Shown piece after piece: positions 26,701-41,700 of a stretch of DNA of 64,000 nucleotides; positions within the stretch are counted from its first letter, which is position 1, and every line of letters starts with the position of its first letter. Location of the stretch: assembly GCA_021234535.1 (NCBI GenBank), contig CM037843.1, forward strand, positions 20,243,911 through 20,307,910, given 5' to 3'. The stretch is from Stichopus chloronotus. Its lineage: Eukaryota > Echinodermata > Holothuroidea > Aspidochirotida > Stichopodidae. A program made the position numbers and the translations under genes. The notes beneath the pieces are model-generated. The model worked only from the letters and a program-made list of their open reading frames with translations, did no database searches and was not told the DNA's origin.

Positions 26701-29700
26701 ATGTGCAGTGCAGAATGAGTGAAGGACAGCTGTGTATATAGTAGTCGCATAGTGGTCTTTATTTTATATCCATTCCCATTGGTCTGTTTGATTTCAAGTA
26801 AGAGTGACTGACAGCTAGACGTTCTTGTAGAGTCGAGTCTGACTTTTGCAGCCCCAACCAAAATGTCGAGACAATTTCCATATTCAAATATCTGGAAGAT
26901 GAACACTTATTTCTCTTTGCGACAGTCTTTTCACCTACTATTTCTTTTCCGTGACATACTGATGGAGAACAAAGGGAGGGTCAAGGGAGGGTCAAGTAAC
27001 TCGACGTGCCCCCCGATAGCCAGGGGGTCGCAAGAATCGAATACAGGGAGACAGCATGATGCCAGGCCTATGTAGGGCCGTCGAGTGCTGATCTGGGCTC
27101 AGGTACAGGCACTGTAATAACATACTTGAGTTCAGTGAAGGTACTACCAACGTACGGAAGATGATATTGCTACCCGATAATTACTCAGCCCGAAACATAT
27201 TGCATAAGTTGAAATACTGTGTCACATTCATGGAACAGCAAACGTACACTCAATCCATAGAGACTGGATCCCTATCTTTTTTAAATGGAGTCATTCGATA
27301 GCCATCATTTCATGTACCCCCAAAGTGCGCTGAGCTGTGTATTTCATTATCTGATTCAGATTGTTCGTTATGGATAGAAGTGCTGAATATTCAAGTAACT
27401 TCGCGCATCTAAAGTAAAAATCTAGGAATTTCTAGCAGCTGGAAATCAAAATCCCTATAAATCTAATAATGTTGTTTAAGCACGTCTGAAGTTTTTAATA
27501 TAATTTGATCAAATCTGATACTAATTGTACCTTGAAATCTGTCAGTTTAACCGACATTTGCTTAAGTTAACAATACGATGTAAACCTGACAACTTCGAGC
27601 ACCTCACTAACGTTAGTACGACGATCATTACGTGAAGAGTGTTCTTTCGTACGAAAGCCTATTAGTGCCATCTATATAAATATTTTGAATCTGTACTAAC
27701 AGATTAATAATCTGTTAACTAAATACATATTATTAATCTGTAATTACAGATTATTCATCTGTTATCACAGATTATTAATCTGTAATTATAGTCTGTAATT
27801 GCAGATTAATGATCTGTTAATACAGAGTATTAATCTGTTATTATATTTTGTAAGATGGCACTAATAAGCTTTCGTAATTTTGAACAAATCCTGTGCAAGA
27901 CCCTTAGCAATTACCTGTGAACACGCTGGCAACAAAGACGGTCATAAAAAAGTGCATAGAATGGTAAAAAACATGATTTGTAAATTTGTAACATCAGACG
28001 GCAACTGCGAATAGGATGCTTTAGGCCTGGCCTACCTCTCCTGTGCACATGTAGTACCGTAAAGTTGACTAATCAGGCAAGGGCGATTAAATGTTGCTGT
28101 TTCAGCTTTCTTTTTAGTCATTACAAGGTATGATACTCAAAACTTTGTCAAGCTACTTAGGGCATTGCATTTTCAGACTTCTTATTTGGAACGTTGGCAG
28201 TATCCAAAGTTTGACGTATGTACTACACTGCATATGTACAACACGTGAACGTATGTATTGAACAGCACAAATAGTCGCATGCACGTACACATGTGCTTAG
28301 AAACGGGTAAATATCAAGTGTGGGACAAAGATATTCACAGGAAATGCGTGCGCGTCAAACTTTTCCTCAGTTCCATTACTATGTATGTTTTGTAATACTC
28401 TGAATTGCTCGACGCGGACAACACTACGACGTAGTGACGTCACGTTCAATGTTCTGCGCAAGGCACTACTTCACCCACTCGTTTTGCCTGATATTCTACA
28501 CCGGGTGTTTCGATCTTTCACGTTCTGCTGCAGACTACAACCTAGAGTAAAATATGACGTCATAATTGACCGCTGTGCTTGTACAAACAATAATCGTGTA
28601 TACGTGTATCATCATGTGACTGGACACACGACTAACTTTTTCTGCGTTGTACAAATCTAAAGCACATATTCAGCAGGACGACAAGTTGGCGCTACGACAT
28701 AAGCTGTCCGGTTAACTGCCCCGTCGCAGGTCTACACGTCGTGAAATCTAAAGCTCCCTAACATCTCGAGAGCACTACCAACTCATGGAAACTGGCATTG
28801 CTATCAGATAATTACGCCGCCCAAAACGTGATTGCAACGGTTGAAATACAGTGTCACATTCATGGGAAAGCAACACGCTAAAGGCCAACATGTTGAACAC
28901 TGTCATAACTGAGCAATTTCTCGCCGGTCCGTCGTGACCCCAGGTCGTTCTCCCTGCCAGCGAGGTTGGCGATAAATTAATACACACACACATTAAAGGT
29001 CGTGTGACATGCTTCCAGAAAAGAGCTCCCTTCATGCAAACATTACCAAGTAAAGCCCTGAGTGAAAATCCATTGGAATTTTGTTTGTATCTATTACCGT
29101 TTTTGAGATATGACTTTTCAAAGTTTGAAGAAAATGCAAAACAGATGACGTGGAGTGTTGCACAGTGTCAGTTTTTCTTTTGTTAACCCTATATATTTGG
29201 CCTCTTAATTACTAAATTACTGAGTTTCACATTGGTAAGTGATAAGCCTATCGATATTTTTGAAGGAGAAAACACATGCTTCCAAAATAAAACCCTCTGG
29301 GCATATACAATTCTCAAATGACCTTGAAATAAAGGTTACATAAAGAAAGGATTAACATAAGACATATCCTGGGAGTCCCTCTCCTGACGTCACAAATTTG
29401 CATATTTAGCCAATGTTCATTCATGACACAGCTGTGAGGTACTAATTTGCCGGATTAATTTGACCGATGTTGACGCAATTTGTGGCTATTTTCAACATTT
29501 TGAATGCTTAATGCACCCAATACCTCAAAATGTCATTTTCATGTCACAAGACCTGTGTGTGTACTGAAAAACCAAAAAGATAAGATGATGTTTGATCTTA
29601 ACTTTTTCTTTATTTTTAAATGTACACGTGACGTTGAACATGAACGGACTATGTCTTTCAATGAAGGAAAATGACAGTAACTACTTCGAAAAGCAACTGG

Positions 29701-32700
29701 ATTGGCATAAAACAGTAAAAAAACAGAACTCATATTTGAAAATTAACAGTTCTTACTATAACCGCCTGCATAATGAATATGCAACAGTATAGGTCTCACT
29801 AGTGTTTTAAAAACATAGTACTCAAGTCGTCGCTCCTTGGTAGGTATCGGGAACTGTAGTATTTGGTGAAAGGAAACACTGTATTTACAAATAACCTACG
29901 AACTGAACACAACCTTGCCCGCGGCGTCAGTGATACTGAGTTGGTAACTGAAAATTCAATACTAGTATACTTCCCATTGGCTCGTTCAAAGAAGCACACC
30001 GTTGATTTGAATGAAAACTGTCAACCCCTACATTATCGTATTCTACACTTTTTGTCGTTGTGTTAGAAGAATTTGAAATCATATGGCAAAGTTAACCAAC
30101 TGAAACCTATTTATTTTCCCAGATTGTCTGAATGCTGTATTAAAAGCCTTACCAAAATTTTGGAGATGAAATTTCAATGTTTTTACTTTTTGCCTACCCA
30201 CGGAATCACTTAAAAGTCGGAAAACTTCACCTGAGAATTTGTTCTGATTTCCCACAATGATTCTTGATTATTTTCGTCTCTTTCTCGGACTGATGATTGA
30301 CTGATGATCAACTAATTTTCAATTTACAACATGTATAAATTACCTTAGGTCCTAACAGCCTAACACACCGGTGAAATTAATTACTCAAATCTCAATTCTT
30401 AATTGTGATCGCTTACGCGACGCGAGGGCCCTTTTCGGTTTCTCTCTGTTTCCTTCCTGTCTTCTCATGATACGTTTGCTAACCGGTTCCTGGAGCTCGC
30501 TTCGCTAGTCTCCCACCGTGGTCACCATGCAGCGCGGTCCGCCAACAGCAGAGTATGGACTCCTGCCTTTATAACCCAGATGACGAAGCAAATTGGTCCT
30601 CCTTTAACGAATTGAATTCGACAACCGTGACTACGTAAAAAAAACTTATCTTCCAATTCACGTTATTCAACGATCCCTCACCATCTGTCTACTTCCTCAC
30701 AACTTTATTAACAGAAATCTCCAATTACTGTAAAAAGTTGTCTATTCCAATTGACAGTCAGAATCATTTTCGAGCCAAAATTTGGGTCTCATGGATTCAC
30801 CTCTTGCAAGAAGACTAGCTATTTCCTGTAGCGACAAAGGCTGCTTCCTAAAACAGCTTCGACACTAAAATTAGCAAGTTTCCAAACAAACCGGCTGCGA
30901 TTCCACATGATGTCTGGTTTCAGTCGGCGAATTCCTTCGATTTGCTGAGTGGGACGATTGACTGTGCTTAGTGGTGGCGCTCATCCAAATAAGTTGACTC
31001 GACCGTGATAGACGCCATGTACTACCAGCACCTAACACACTGTGCTATGCCCTATGATTAAGGTGACCTTTGAACTATGACGTCATCGGTGAGCTAGCTC
31101 TATACCTCATACCTGGGCACCTATCCACCAGGTTTGGGGGTCATCCGACCTATCGCATAAGCGGAGATCGTGATCGACAGACTTTTTGGTACACATACAC
31201 GCACATACCCACACATACACACAAACACGTGTTTGGACACACCTTCTCACTCCCTTTCTCCAGCATTTAATCTCTGTCCATGTCATTTCTACAACATAAG
31301 GTACCTCCAAATAAGGACTACCGACCGTATCCAAGTTTTGGTTGAATACCACAAGGGGTTTAAGGTGGGTTACCATTTAAGTGTCATTTTATGGGAAGTA
31401 ACCGCTCAACGAAGTGCAATATCTCTTGCCTATGTCAAGCCGCTTGGACTTAATCGAAGCCCATAGCTTCGATTCTTGGATGTAATTTTTTTCTGATTTT
31501 CTGCGTTGGTGTCCAGGAATAGATGCGTTATTCGTTCAGGGGCACACAACTATATTGGCAGATTCAACGTGAAGGTGAACAGTGACCCAGACATTTCTAT
31601 TGTTTTGTTAAATGCTAATCGCCATTTTAGCCTGCTTACAAGACCCTTTGAATTTTATCATAGTGTGTAACACCGAGTACCCTTTCGAAATATTTTCGAA
31701 ATATTACCGACTTTCACTCAGGAAAAATAGGGGGGGGGGGGATTTGACTGATTGCTTCAAGTCGTTTCCACCTACCCATAATCATTATGTTCACTGTACT
31801 GACAGTGACATATGCAGCTAATGCGCAAGCTGCCCGGTAGTCCTATACCGTATAGATAACCACCATAATACTTTTTACTTCGCTACTTGAAGAAGTATCT
31901 TCGGTTTACTGCCAGAATCCGTTGCTAGCTGAGTGTTAGGCCTAGCATTAATGCCGCTTCGGTTTTAATAGAGTTGGTAGGTTAATTTATATGCAGGCAT
32001 TTTGGCATGTAAATTTTCTTTCATTGTGGTCGTGTGCGTTCTCGGAGCTATACAGATATGTGGCTCTTAGTGCGTGCCGTTATACCATCTAGGCCAGGCT
32101 TATTTGTTTGTGTTACATTTGTCAATCTCATTTGAGTTTGTCAATCTCATCTCGTAGCCTAAGCCGTATACGTTTTACTGGGCGGATCTGCAATCAGGGG
32201 TGCAGCATATATTTTTCACAGCTCCATGGCAATAGGCTTCGATGTACTTGCCTTCAAGTTCAATTCTTCTAGTTCATGTTGCTTTCAACATGTAGAGAAA
32301 TGGACGATACACCAATCAAATACACGGAAATGTGATTATTCCATTTCACACGGGGGGGGGGGGGGGGGGCGTGTTTGTCGAGGATGATATGCAGTTGTTA
32401 GATAATCTTGCTTCCACGTGTCGTGCTTTGTTTTGCATGCACACACTGCAAGAAAACGCTGTGTATACATCCACTTAGCTGGTGCTTTTACTGGGCTATA
32501 CGAGAAATGCTAGTAAACAAAGAATACTTTTATTTATTTTGAACCTAGTTTCAACTTAGCTCGGTTAGCCATGACTAATCTTACCCCAGGTACAATTACG
32601 CAGATATGTAATAGGCAGAATGTATACCACAAAGGAATGAACAATGGACAATTTTGTTATATTTTGTTCAAAATAATCTCTCTGAATGAAGACGTAGCAG

Positions 32701-35700
32701 GGGTACGATGACAAAGCCAGTTTACTTGGGAAGCACGAAAGACTGTAGTGGTGCCATTCTAAAAATAGTGGCCTGGTGGTAAACAATGGTTGCCATGGTA
32801 ACACAATTTAGTGATGCATCATATTACGTGTTTTGTAGTAGAGAATTTCTATAGAACATAGCCAACAATCTAATTACCTTAATCGTAAAGACAGTTTTCA
32901 TATCTTTTTGGAGCTGTTATGTTTTTTTCCCTTTTTTTCACAGAATATACATATACATATATAGATACATATATATATATATTTTATGCATATATAAAAA
33001 ACAAAAAAAAAACAATACAGGATGGGTCTTTGGGCTACCCTGTACCCAAGCATTACAGCGGCGAACATAATCATTCACTTTCCAACTTGAAATGTATTTT
33101 GCTTGGTAACGGCTACTCTTCGGTGACAAAAAGGTTAAGAGCGGAGAGTAAGTGGATAATTAAATTATCCACTCATTCCAATGGTCTAAATAAAGACCTT
33201 GGGTTGTTGAGTGATTTTCCCTCTGTTTGGGTGGGGCGGGGTGATAATGATAAGTAACACACACTGAATTGGGCGCGTAACACACTGATTGTATATTGTT
33301 GCGTTTTTAGAGCGCGCGCTGCACATTTTTGATTTTGTTATGCCAGATTGACCAGCGCGCTAGGTGGAGAAAGTACCTACAAAACAAGTATAGTAAATAC
33401 ATCTGTTTTCGGCGTGTGTGGGGTTATTACTATTTGGGTTCCAATTGGGACCTCAACTGGGCCCGACATGGCTATTTTCTTTTTATCAATTGACTTTACA
33501 TATTTAACAATATTATTAGTACTAAATGACTGCTAGTTGTATTTGGGCTTGATTTGAGCTTTGCTCTATTTGGCCCCAACTAGGGTCCTGTCCGTGCCCA
33601 ATTGGTCCTTTTTAAAAGTCTTGCAAAGGAACTGTGAGTCATTGTTTCGTAAGAAAATTTTTATCTTATGACGCTGCGGTCCAAAATACACCAAATAAGT
33701 GCCAAACCAAAGTGGGTTTTGATTGAGCCTGACTTGGGCAAAAGGTTCCCAGGTAGTGCACAATTGGGCTATCATCACAAATGATTAAAAAAATTAAGAC
33801 ATTTCTATGATTAAAATAAATCATGAGCCGACCTTTATATACTTTCGTCGAAAGAACTAGAAGTGAAATAAATACCATGACTAAAGGTGGATTTTTCTGG
33901 GATGTCATGGGTTGAGCTATGCAATCCTTGGTCACGAACCGGGCAGGGTTGTTACCTAGCTGGGCTGTCTTTAAATGTTGTGTAAGTGGTCTTAAATTGA
34001 TTGTATCTATGTACCGACGATAACTCTAACCTGTTCAAATTAACTTCCGGGTCATAAACAGACCTCAAAGAAATACTAAATCAAAAATAAATACTAAAGA
34101 TCAGAGGATTGCCATGCACTTAAATGTCCCAAGAAGGGCCTTTCTGAGGCTCAATTGGGATAACATCATAAATACTCAAAACAATTATGGGACATTTCGT
34201 TAATAAGCTTACATTTACCAGCATTGATCTTGAGACGAGACTAAGGTGGGTTTTCTTGGGCTTGAGTTGGTACCCAGTTGGGCTATCTTTACGGGACGTT
34301 TTCTAAATGGGTTGTGAGTCATAACTTATCCATGCATCGTAATATGGCATTCAGCCTGGTGATATAAGGTAAATACAGAACAAGAAGGCTTAAATGGACC
34401 TGACTCGGGACGTGCAATTTTAAGTCCCAAGAAGGGACCGTGCATTTTGGAACGCAGCTTGGCTATTTTCACAAACGAGGCTCATTAAAGATATAATATA
34501 AATAAGTCAAAATTGATGATATGTGACGTCATATTTAATGATATCAATAATTCGAATTAAAGATATTTTGAAATAAGGTGGAATTAACGATATCTGACGT
34601 CATATTTGCAAACATCATTAATGTATTTACAGATACCTTGAAATGTCTTTTTGATATAATTAATTCAATTAAAGATCAGAGAAGTGCCATCTGGGGGAAT
34701 CCCTGCTGGCACGCTCCACACCAACTGATGGTGGCACTCCGCTTATATAGTTCTGTGCGCGAGTTTCACCTATAACTGGCTACGCTTTCAGCACAGACCC
34801 TCAAACCCCGCAGAGAAACCTGGATAGGCGCCTGAGATTTCATACCATTGGCTATAGGTAATATGTGTCCCCAATCATTAGACCCTGCGCGTTCGCCATC
34901 TGCCTAGCCGAACAAAGCCTTTTTTTTGGGGGGGGGGGGGGGGAATTTCCGCGTTGATGATTTTGAACTCTCTGTGGCACTCTCCGTGGGACTTTTCTCT
35001 ATAGAAATCCACTATATGATTTACCATTTCATCCAAAATTTCATTTTACCATTTCATAGATTATTTCTCAAATTGCAGACATGATATCAGTGTATTAATT
35101 ATGGCTGTGTACAAGCAACCTAGAACACCCTCAAACGCCGTTTCCGGATATCGGGGGACTTTGTAAAACCCAAACTTTATACTTGTATGCTACCGCCAAC
35201 TGATGGTGACTCTCCTTTTTAGATAGTAATCTCGGTAATCAGTAGCAAAAATTCTGGCAGAAGATCTCCGTGGTTCCCACCCACCAAAAAAATCTAGGCA
35301 CCCGTACGCCTGTGTTTTCAGCCTCCAAATGTTTGACAATTACTCAAAGAAAGACTAAAAGAGGATGCGTAATTCATTATGATTCTGGAACCACCTCAAA
35401 CCCTTGGGGAAAAAAAATGAGAAAATCTGAAAAATTGAGGGAACTAATGTTTCCTTTGCCAACTCTCAAAATTTTACTAGGATAAAAAATTGTGAGACAT
35501 TTACATGCATTTTTCATATTTTTACAACATACTTCCCAAGATATCGTGTGCCACTGAAAGTCACGCTTGAAGCAGCCTCGAGTCGCGTTCCACAGAAATG
35601 TCCCCGCTACAGCTGGCTGAGAAACGAAAGTGAATGCACTGGTGTTATATAATGATCAATGCAGAGCAGTGGGACCTGTTATTATGATGCATGCAGAGCA

Positions 35701-38700
35701 GTGGGACCTTATAGTTTAGTGAGTGGAACTATACAACCACGAACTATGTTTAATAACACAGGCGTTTTTTTTTGGGGGGGGGACCTAAACTAAAAAGAGT
35801 AGTCACCCAAAATACTACACGTAGGTCATGAAAGATATATTCGATTACAAGCTTCAACAGGAGTATTACTTCAACAACATCATTCAGTTTACTTCGAGGT
35901 AATATACAGGCATGGAGAAATTAGAATGTGAATGATGCGTACTCAGATAAGGCCTACAAATGAACACTTCCCCTGCGGTGCAAAGCAAAATAAAAAAGAA
36001 CAAAACTTAAATCACTACTTCTAAAGCAGGAATTCCTTGAGATCCTTGAGATTCTCTTTAAGTCTAACATAAAATATAGCACAATATTGCATCTGGTCCA
36101 CCACCTTACAAAATTAAAAAAAAAAAAATCCATTGGGTCCTCCCCAAGGATGGCAATCAGTCAACAGTTACATCTTATCAAAATTTCATATTTAGTATGC
36201 AGACAGTGACCTACGCGGGTGGGGGGGGGGGGGTTGTCTAACGTCACATTGCACATGAATGAAGAATTAAAAACAAAATTGTTCAAAAAGTATCTTACAA
36301 ACTGCAATTTTAAATTTGGAATTAAAAACGGTGATGTCGTCACAGGCTCTACAAATCGTTATTTTCGGCGGTATGAGTCGTTTGTTTCACCAAAAGTTTC
36401 TACTCTGCCCGCCACCAACTGGTTATCGCACTCCGCTTAGAGAGTCTCTGGGATGAATCTCACTCCATGTACACACCCAAATTTGGCAATCCTAAGATCC
36501 CCCCTCCCCCCACCACACTGGCTAAAATTACTGTGTTTATTAATTATGTGGTGCCGTGGACCTGAGACTTAGGAAAAATAAAAAAGCAAATCAAAACACT
36601 AAAAAACAAAGTCTGCGAGGCTTTGTCGTTCCTCAGTTTCAATTTGGTACTTTTTATCTGGTTATTTTTTTTTTATCGTTTTTCATTTGCTCATATTTTT
36701 TCATTGCGGTAAACATTTTATTGCAAATGAAAGGGCAAAAGAATGACTGCTTACAGTCCCCTTACCATTCTTCCCCATTTCAGGCAGTCTGAGAGGCCCT
36801 GATTTTTTATAATTAGATTTGCGCTTCCATTAGCTAGTCTCCCGGATAAATCTCACTTCACGTACTCACTTACATTTAGCAACCCTGTGATTGCTGCCCC
36901 TCCCCCCTCCTTCCAGAAAATCATGCGTGTGCCACTCGGATCAGTCCAGCTTCTGCCCTCAGTGGCGGCTCTATGATTTTAGATGGTGGGAGGAAAATAG
37001 AGGGCAAAAGAAACTGTTCAGGGGAGAGCAAAAATTTCGCGGTCCTAGGAGACCTGGTGGGGTCCAAGGACAAAGCCCCCTTGTGGGGTTTCAAGAGGTG
37101 AAGCTAGCTGGAAAATCTGAGGTTTTACCATATCTCTGGGTGAAACTTTAAATCTCAGAAAAGATATAATTTTGTTCAAAGTGCATCATGAAACGAAAAC
37201 ATTCCAAAAGATTTTAATTACTTCGCCCATTTTTCTCCTCTAAGTTGACAAGGTGAGAATTTAGTACCCCTCATGAGGTCCATGGGAAGAACCTCAGCGG
37301 GGTCCCAGGGAACCCCCCCCCCCCCCATCGAAGCTCAGAGTTTTTGGCATATTTCTGGGTAAAACAAATCTTTCAAATATGAAAAGTTACAACCCCTTAT
37401 TGGGTCCAGTGGTAAAGTCTGTTAGGGGTCTATGGGTAGAAGCTAATTGAAGCTCCGAGGTTTCATCGTATTTTGGGGTGAAAAGTCTCATGTACTTCCT
37501 ACAACGGGAAGGTAAATGCAAAATTACGAATATAAACAGGAAATAGACATATGCATACATGCATTTGACAGGTCATTTCAACTGAGTGGGGGCAACTTGG
37601 GGAAAAGTTTCTGACTGGGGACAAATGCCAGACACCCCCACTCCCCCTCCTTTAGTGCCGCCACTCCCCCCCCCCCCAATCCAAACCACGCTCACTCTCC
37701 GGATCAAGCAAGACCTACGTAATCTTGAACACATTTGGGAGAAATTCCATCTCTTTGCCCTCCCCCCACCACTAGGAAAAAGTCCTAGCTACGTCACTGT
37801 TAAATATGGTCGATCAAGAATCGTCGGGAACCCTATCGCTTTAATTACCATTTGCTGTAGGTTGAAATGACATTACACTCTCCCATTTCTCACTGACTTT
37901 CTAGAGTAAATTTGAATTAAAAACAATAACTATATCACAAAATGTATGTGGAGCATTTAGCATATAGTTGAAGCAATCGATCCACTCTGCTTTGGAATTT
38001 GGAGGACGATAAATTCTTTGTGTACAAACTTTATCTCTAAAGAAAAAAGTTACATCAATGTCGCCTTTTTAATACTTCCTTCTTCTTACAAATTATGGTT
38101 TCCTCTAAAGATAACGAGATCCCCCCTCCTTGCATCTCTATCCTTACGAAGAGCTTTATAACTGGTATTGAGCTAACGTCTGTCTCCATAGGTGAGAAAA
38201 AAATTTGAAGGAATCCTCCACCAACAAGAAAACTTAACAACACATATGGAGTTCTTTACCGTTTCTATCAATAAAACATGACAATTTTACCAGAGGAAGC
38301 GTCCTTTGACGTGGAATAACGCTTTGAATGTTGGGCTTCTTCACGAGCCTGAAAATATATGACGTAGAACCATTGGGCCATGCCCCCCTCACATTCCCCA
38401 TTTTTTTTAAATACTGCATATCTTGCTGAAAATATCAGAAATAAGGCTGGGTTCGTGCAGCTGAAAAAACTTGGGAAGGGCTATTTCCGGCTATCTGGGG
38501 GGTTTGTAAAACCCAAAATTTTCTTCTACGCTCCGCGCCAACCGATGGTGGCGCTCCGCTTAGATAGTCTTCACAAGTTTGCATCCCCTCCCCTTGGAAG
38601 GTTTTTTAAGGTCTTCCTAAATGCTCCAGATTGCAGGAGATCTGCAGATTTCACAATTTTCGGGGGGAAGCATGCCCCTCCCCGATCCCCCTAGCAAAAA

Positions 38701-41700
38701 CTTTCTTGTACGCTCCGCACCAACCGATCGTGGCGCTACGCTCGAATCTTTCAATTGCAATAATTCCGGCAGAGGCTACGGCCTCCCCCTCCACAAATTC
38801 CTGGGTACGCCACTGCGTAGAACCTAAAATTACTGTTTTCCATTTTTTTTTTTCCACTGTTCGTGTTTCTGGCAAGGTCTTGCTACACAAAAACTCTTTA
38901 TTTCAGAGATTATGAAAACCCCATGAATGCCTACATTCAGTTAGATACTTTTCGCTCTTGTAACCAGCGGAGCTGCTATTGTGATGGACATAAAATTTAA
39001 TTACTGCTAATACTTTAAGATCCACCAAACCTAGCGAGGGTAAGCTGTGTAAGTAGCTCAAATGTATTTCTATCCTTAATTCGTCGGTACCAGTTTAACA
39101 TAATTTACAGAGCAACGTCGTTTAAGTCAACTAATCCTTAAAAAGTTAGGTAGATCCGAACAATGCCTTGAAAGATAGGCCTATGCCACTCCTTGGTGAA
39201 ACTAAGGTTTTCTCACCAAATAAAAGATCAAAATAGTACTGCAACACTCAGCTTGAGATAAAAATCAACAGTAATGTTCAATATTGTAGATTTGTCGGTA
39301 CTACGTCACAACCGACTGATTTCTAACACCAGGCTTGTACCTTGAATGTTTACTAAAATAATTCCTTTTCCAAATTCTTTGAGGTATTTCCTGAAAAAGA
39401 GAATGATGAATTGTGTACAAAAATGTTTGTGTCTTTTAAAGAGGCATGAGAAGCGATGGTGGAGAATTCCTTTAATTAAGTTGGTCACTTTTTGAAGGTA
39501 GGTGTCAGGGACCTATATGGAGACCCTTTACAATTGGCTTAATGTTTATCATATGACTTGTGAATGGAATATATTCAATTGCTTCAAACCCCCACTGAGA
39601 AGCGCTTGTTGGCCGTTAAAGATGTGTTCCATGACTGTGTACAGCTGATTTTCAGCCATACACGATTGAAGGTTGTTCGGTTGGTTATCATCACCATAAA
39701 ACAAGCCTATGTGTAATCCAATCTTGTGTTACGATACTACATCCTTCTCTACTACGCGGCAAGGCTTTTGTAGTGGGTAATGAAATGCCCCCCAGTGTGA
39801 AATGGAATAGCCTAATGACATTTCCCTGTAGTTGATCGGTCTATCGTCCATTTCACTACGCGTTGAACGCAATACGAGATATGTCCAGTGCGGCTTGACA
39901 TAAAACCAGCTTGCCATATCTCCTTGTATACTACGTATAAGTATGAGATAGTGTCACAATTGGCCTAAGCGATTGTCACAAAATTTTGACCATTAATGTC
40001 ACAACCTTTCCTAACCGATAATGTCACCACATTTTAACCAAAAATGTCGCAACCTCAGGGTGAGAGTTGCGCGATGGGTCATTGACCGTCACAGGAAGAA
40101 TAATAAAATCTCTCACGTGATCTTAAAGGGGCCATATTTGGTTACACTTGATGGACGGACAAAAGGGGGATCTCTTGAAGAGTAGCATGAAGAGCCTCGG
40201 GACGGTCACAGAGAATCATTTGTAGTACCTGATGGAGGTTCTAAAATGTAACATGAAAAGGTTCGTGAGTGGTCAGACACCCGATGAATCAAGGCAAGTA
40301 ACCGTCACGGAAGATGACTTGAGGATGGCATAGAGCGTGCTTGATTTTCTAATGGAGTCGAGGTGCAAACGACCGGGGAGGGGTATTTCAAAGGGCCCAG
40401 GCTTCGAGATAAGTATTATCGTCAAACAGGGAGGGGTCAGCTGTATGCCACCCAAGGCAAAAGAAAAATTTCCGTACCGGAAGATGCTTTTGTGAACTTA
40501 AAAAGTTCCTCATTTGCAGCTTAGCTTACATTGGTGATATCCTGTATTCCGTGGGAAAATACCCACGCATGACAAGTTTCGCTAGTGCTAGTTGAAAATA
40601 TTGGTTGGCCGTGAAGAAACGATTACTAAGTTGATCAAAGGTTTCGTTTCGTTCAAGTGATTATCATGAATTTCAGGATGACGGAATCACCACTTGCACA
40701 GAAATTTCAGCTATGCAAGTGCAATTTAAGCGGATTGCTTTTATCCATCGGCCACTTAAGTACCCAACGCAATCTGAGTTGCTTAGTGGTTATTTGAGAT
40801 AAATTTACCATGAGCATTACGGCTTACAAAATCCATACCTGTGTGACTTAATCACTTCAAAAAGAACACCACTCAGAAGTAACTAATTTTATTAGCTCAT
40901 ACCAGCGGACTGGGGTGAGCTAACATTGCGCCGTTTTGAAAATGGCTGACGTCCAACATAAATTCAACAGTTTTGTCAACATCTCAGCATTTTAGATACA
41001 TGTAAGCTCTTGGTCTTTGGTGATGGTGACCTCCCTACATTTCTGGGTGCTCTACCGCTTTCAGCAGCAGTCTACCATGCTCTGTACTGTAAGCTTTTTC
41101 TACCATATTAAAAATTTCCCCTTTATATTCGTAAGTGTTTATAGTTAAATTTTAATATCGGCTGTAGCCTTGGGCCTAATTAAAGTCATGACTCAGGATG
41201 TAATAAACTGGTACATACTATCGATCGGTGTGAATATCCCCCCCCCCCCTTCGTCGATGTCACAACCCTTGATTCCCCCACAACCTGTTTATTTCACAGA
41301 GAAGTGCAATTATGCCCCCATTAATGTTACATCCTTCCTTACTCCGTAAACCCCAGCCCCCACCGTGGATGTCACATCTCGATACAGTTAAGTTGTTCCA
41401 CACCGATGTAAAATTCGACTACGGCTACTTCAAAGACCAGTTCGAATATGCTTTTAACTGAAACACGTATCCCCCTCCCTGAAATATATATATATGTCAA
41501 AGTCTTCTTCACCCCGGTTATTCCACAAACTAGTGGGAATATGCTCTCCAATAGATGTTACAACCCATTCGACTGCATCTTTCCACAAGTCTTCGGGAGA
41601 CAATTTAGAGTCAACAGGGTTACGACTTCCACGAGTGTAAGGGGGATTTTGCACCTATCTTTCGAATGACCAAAGTCCAGTTTGTGCAATAAATGTCGAA

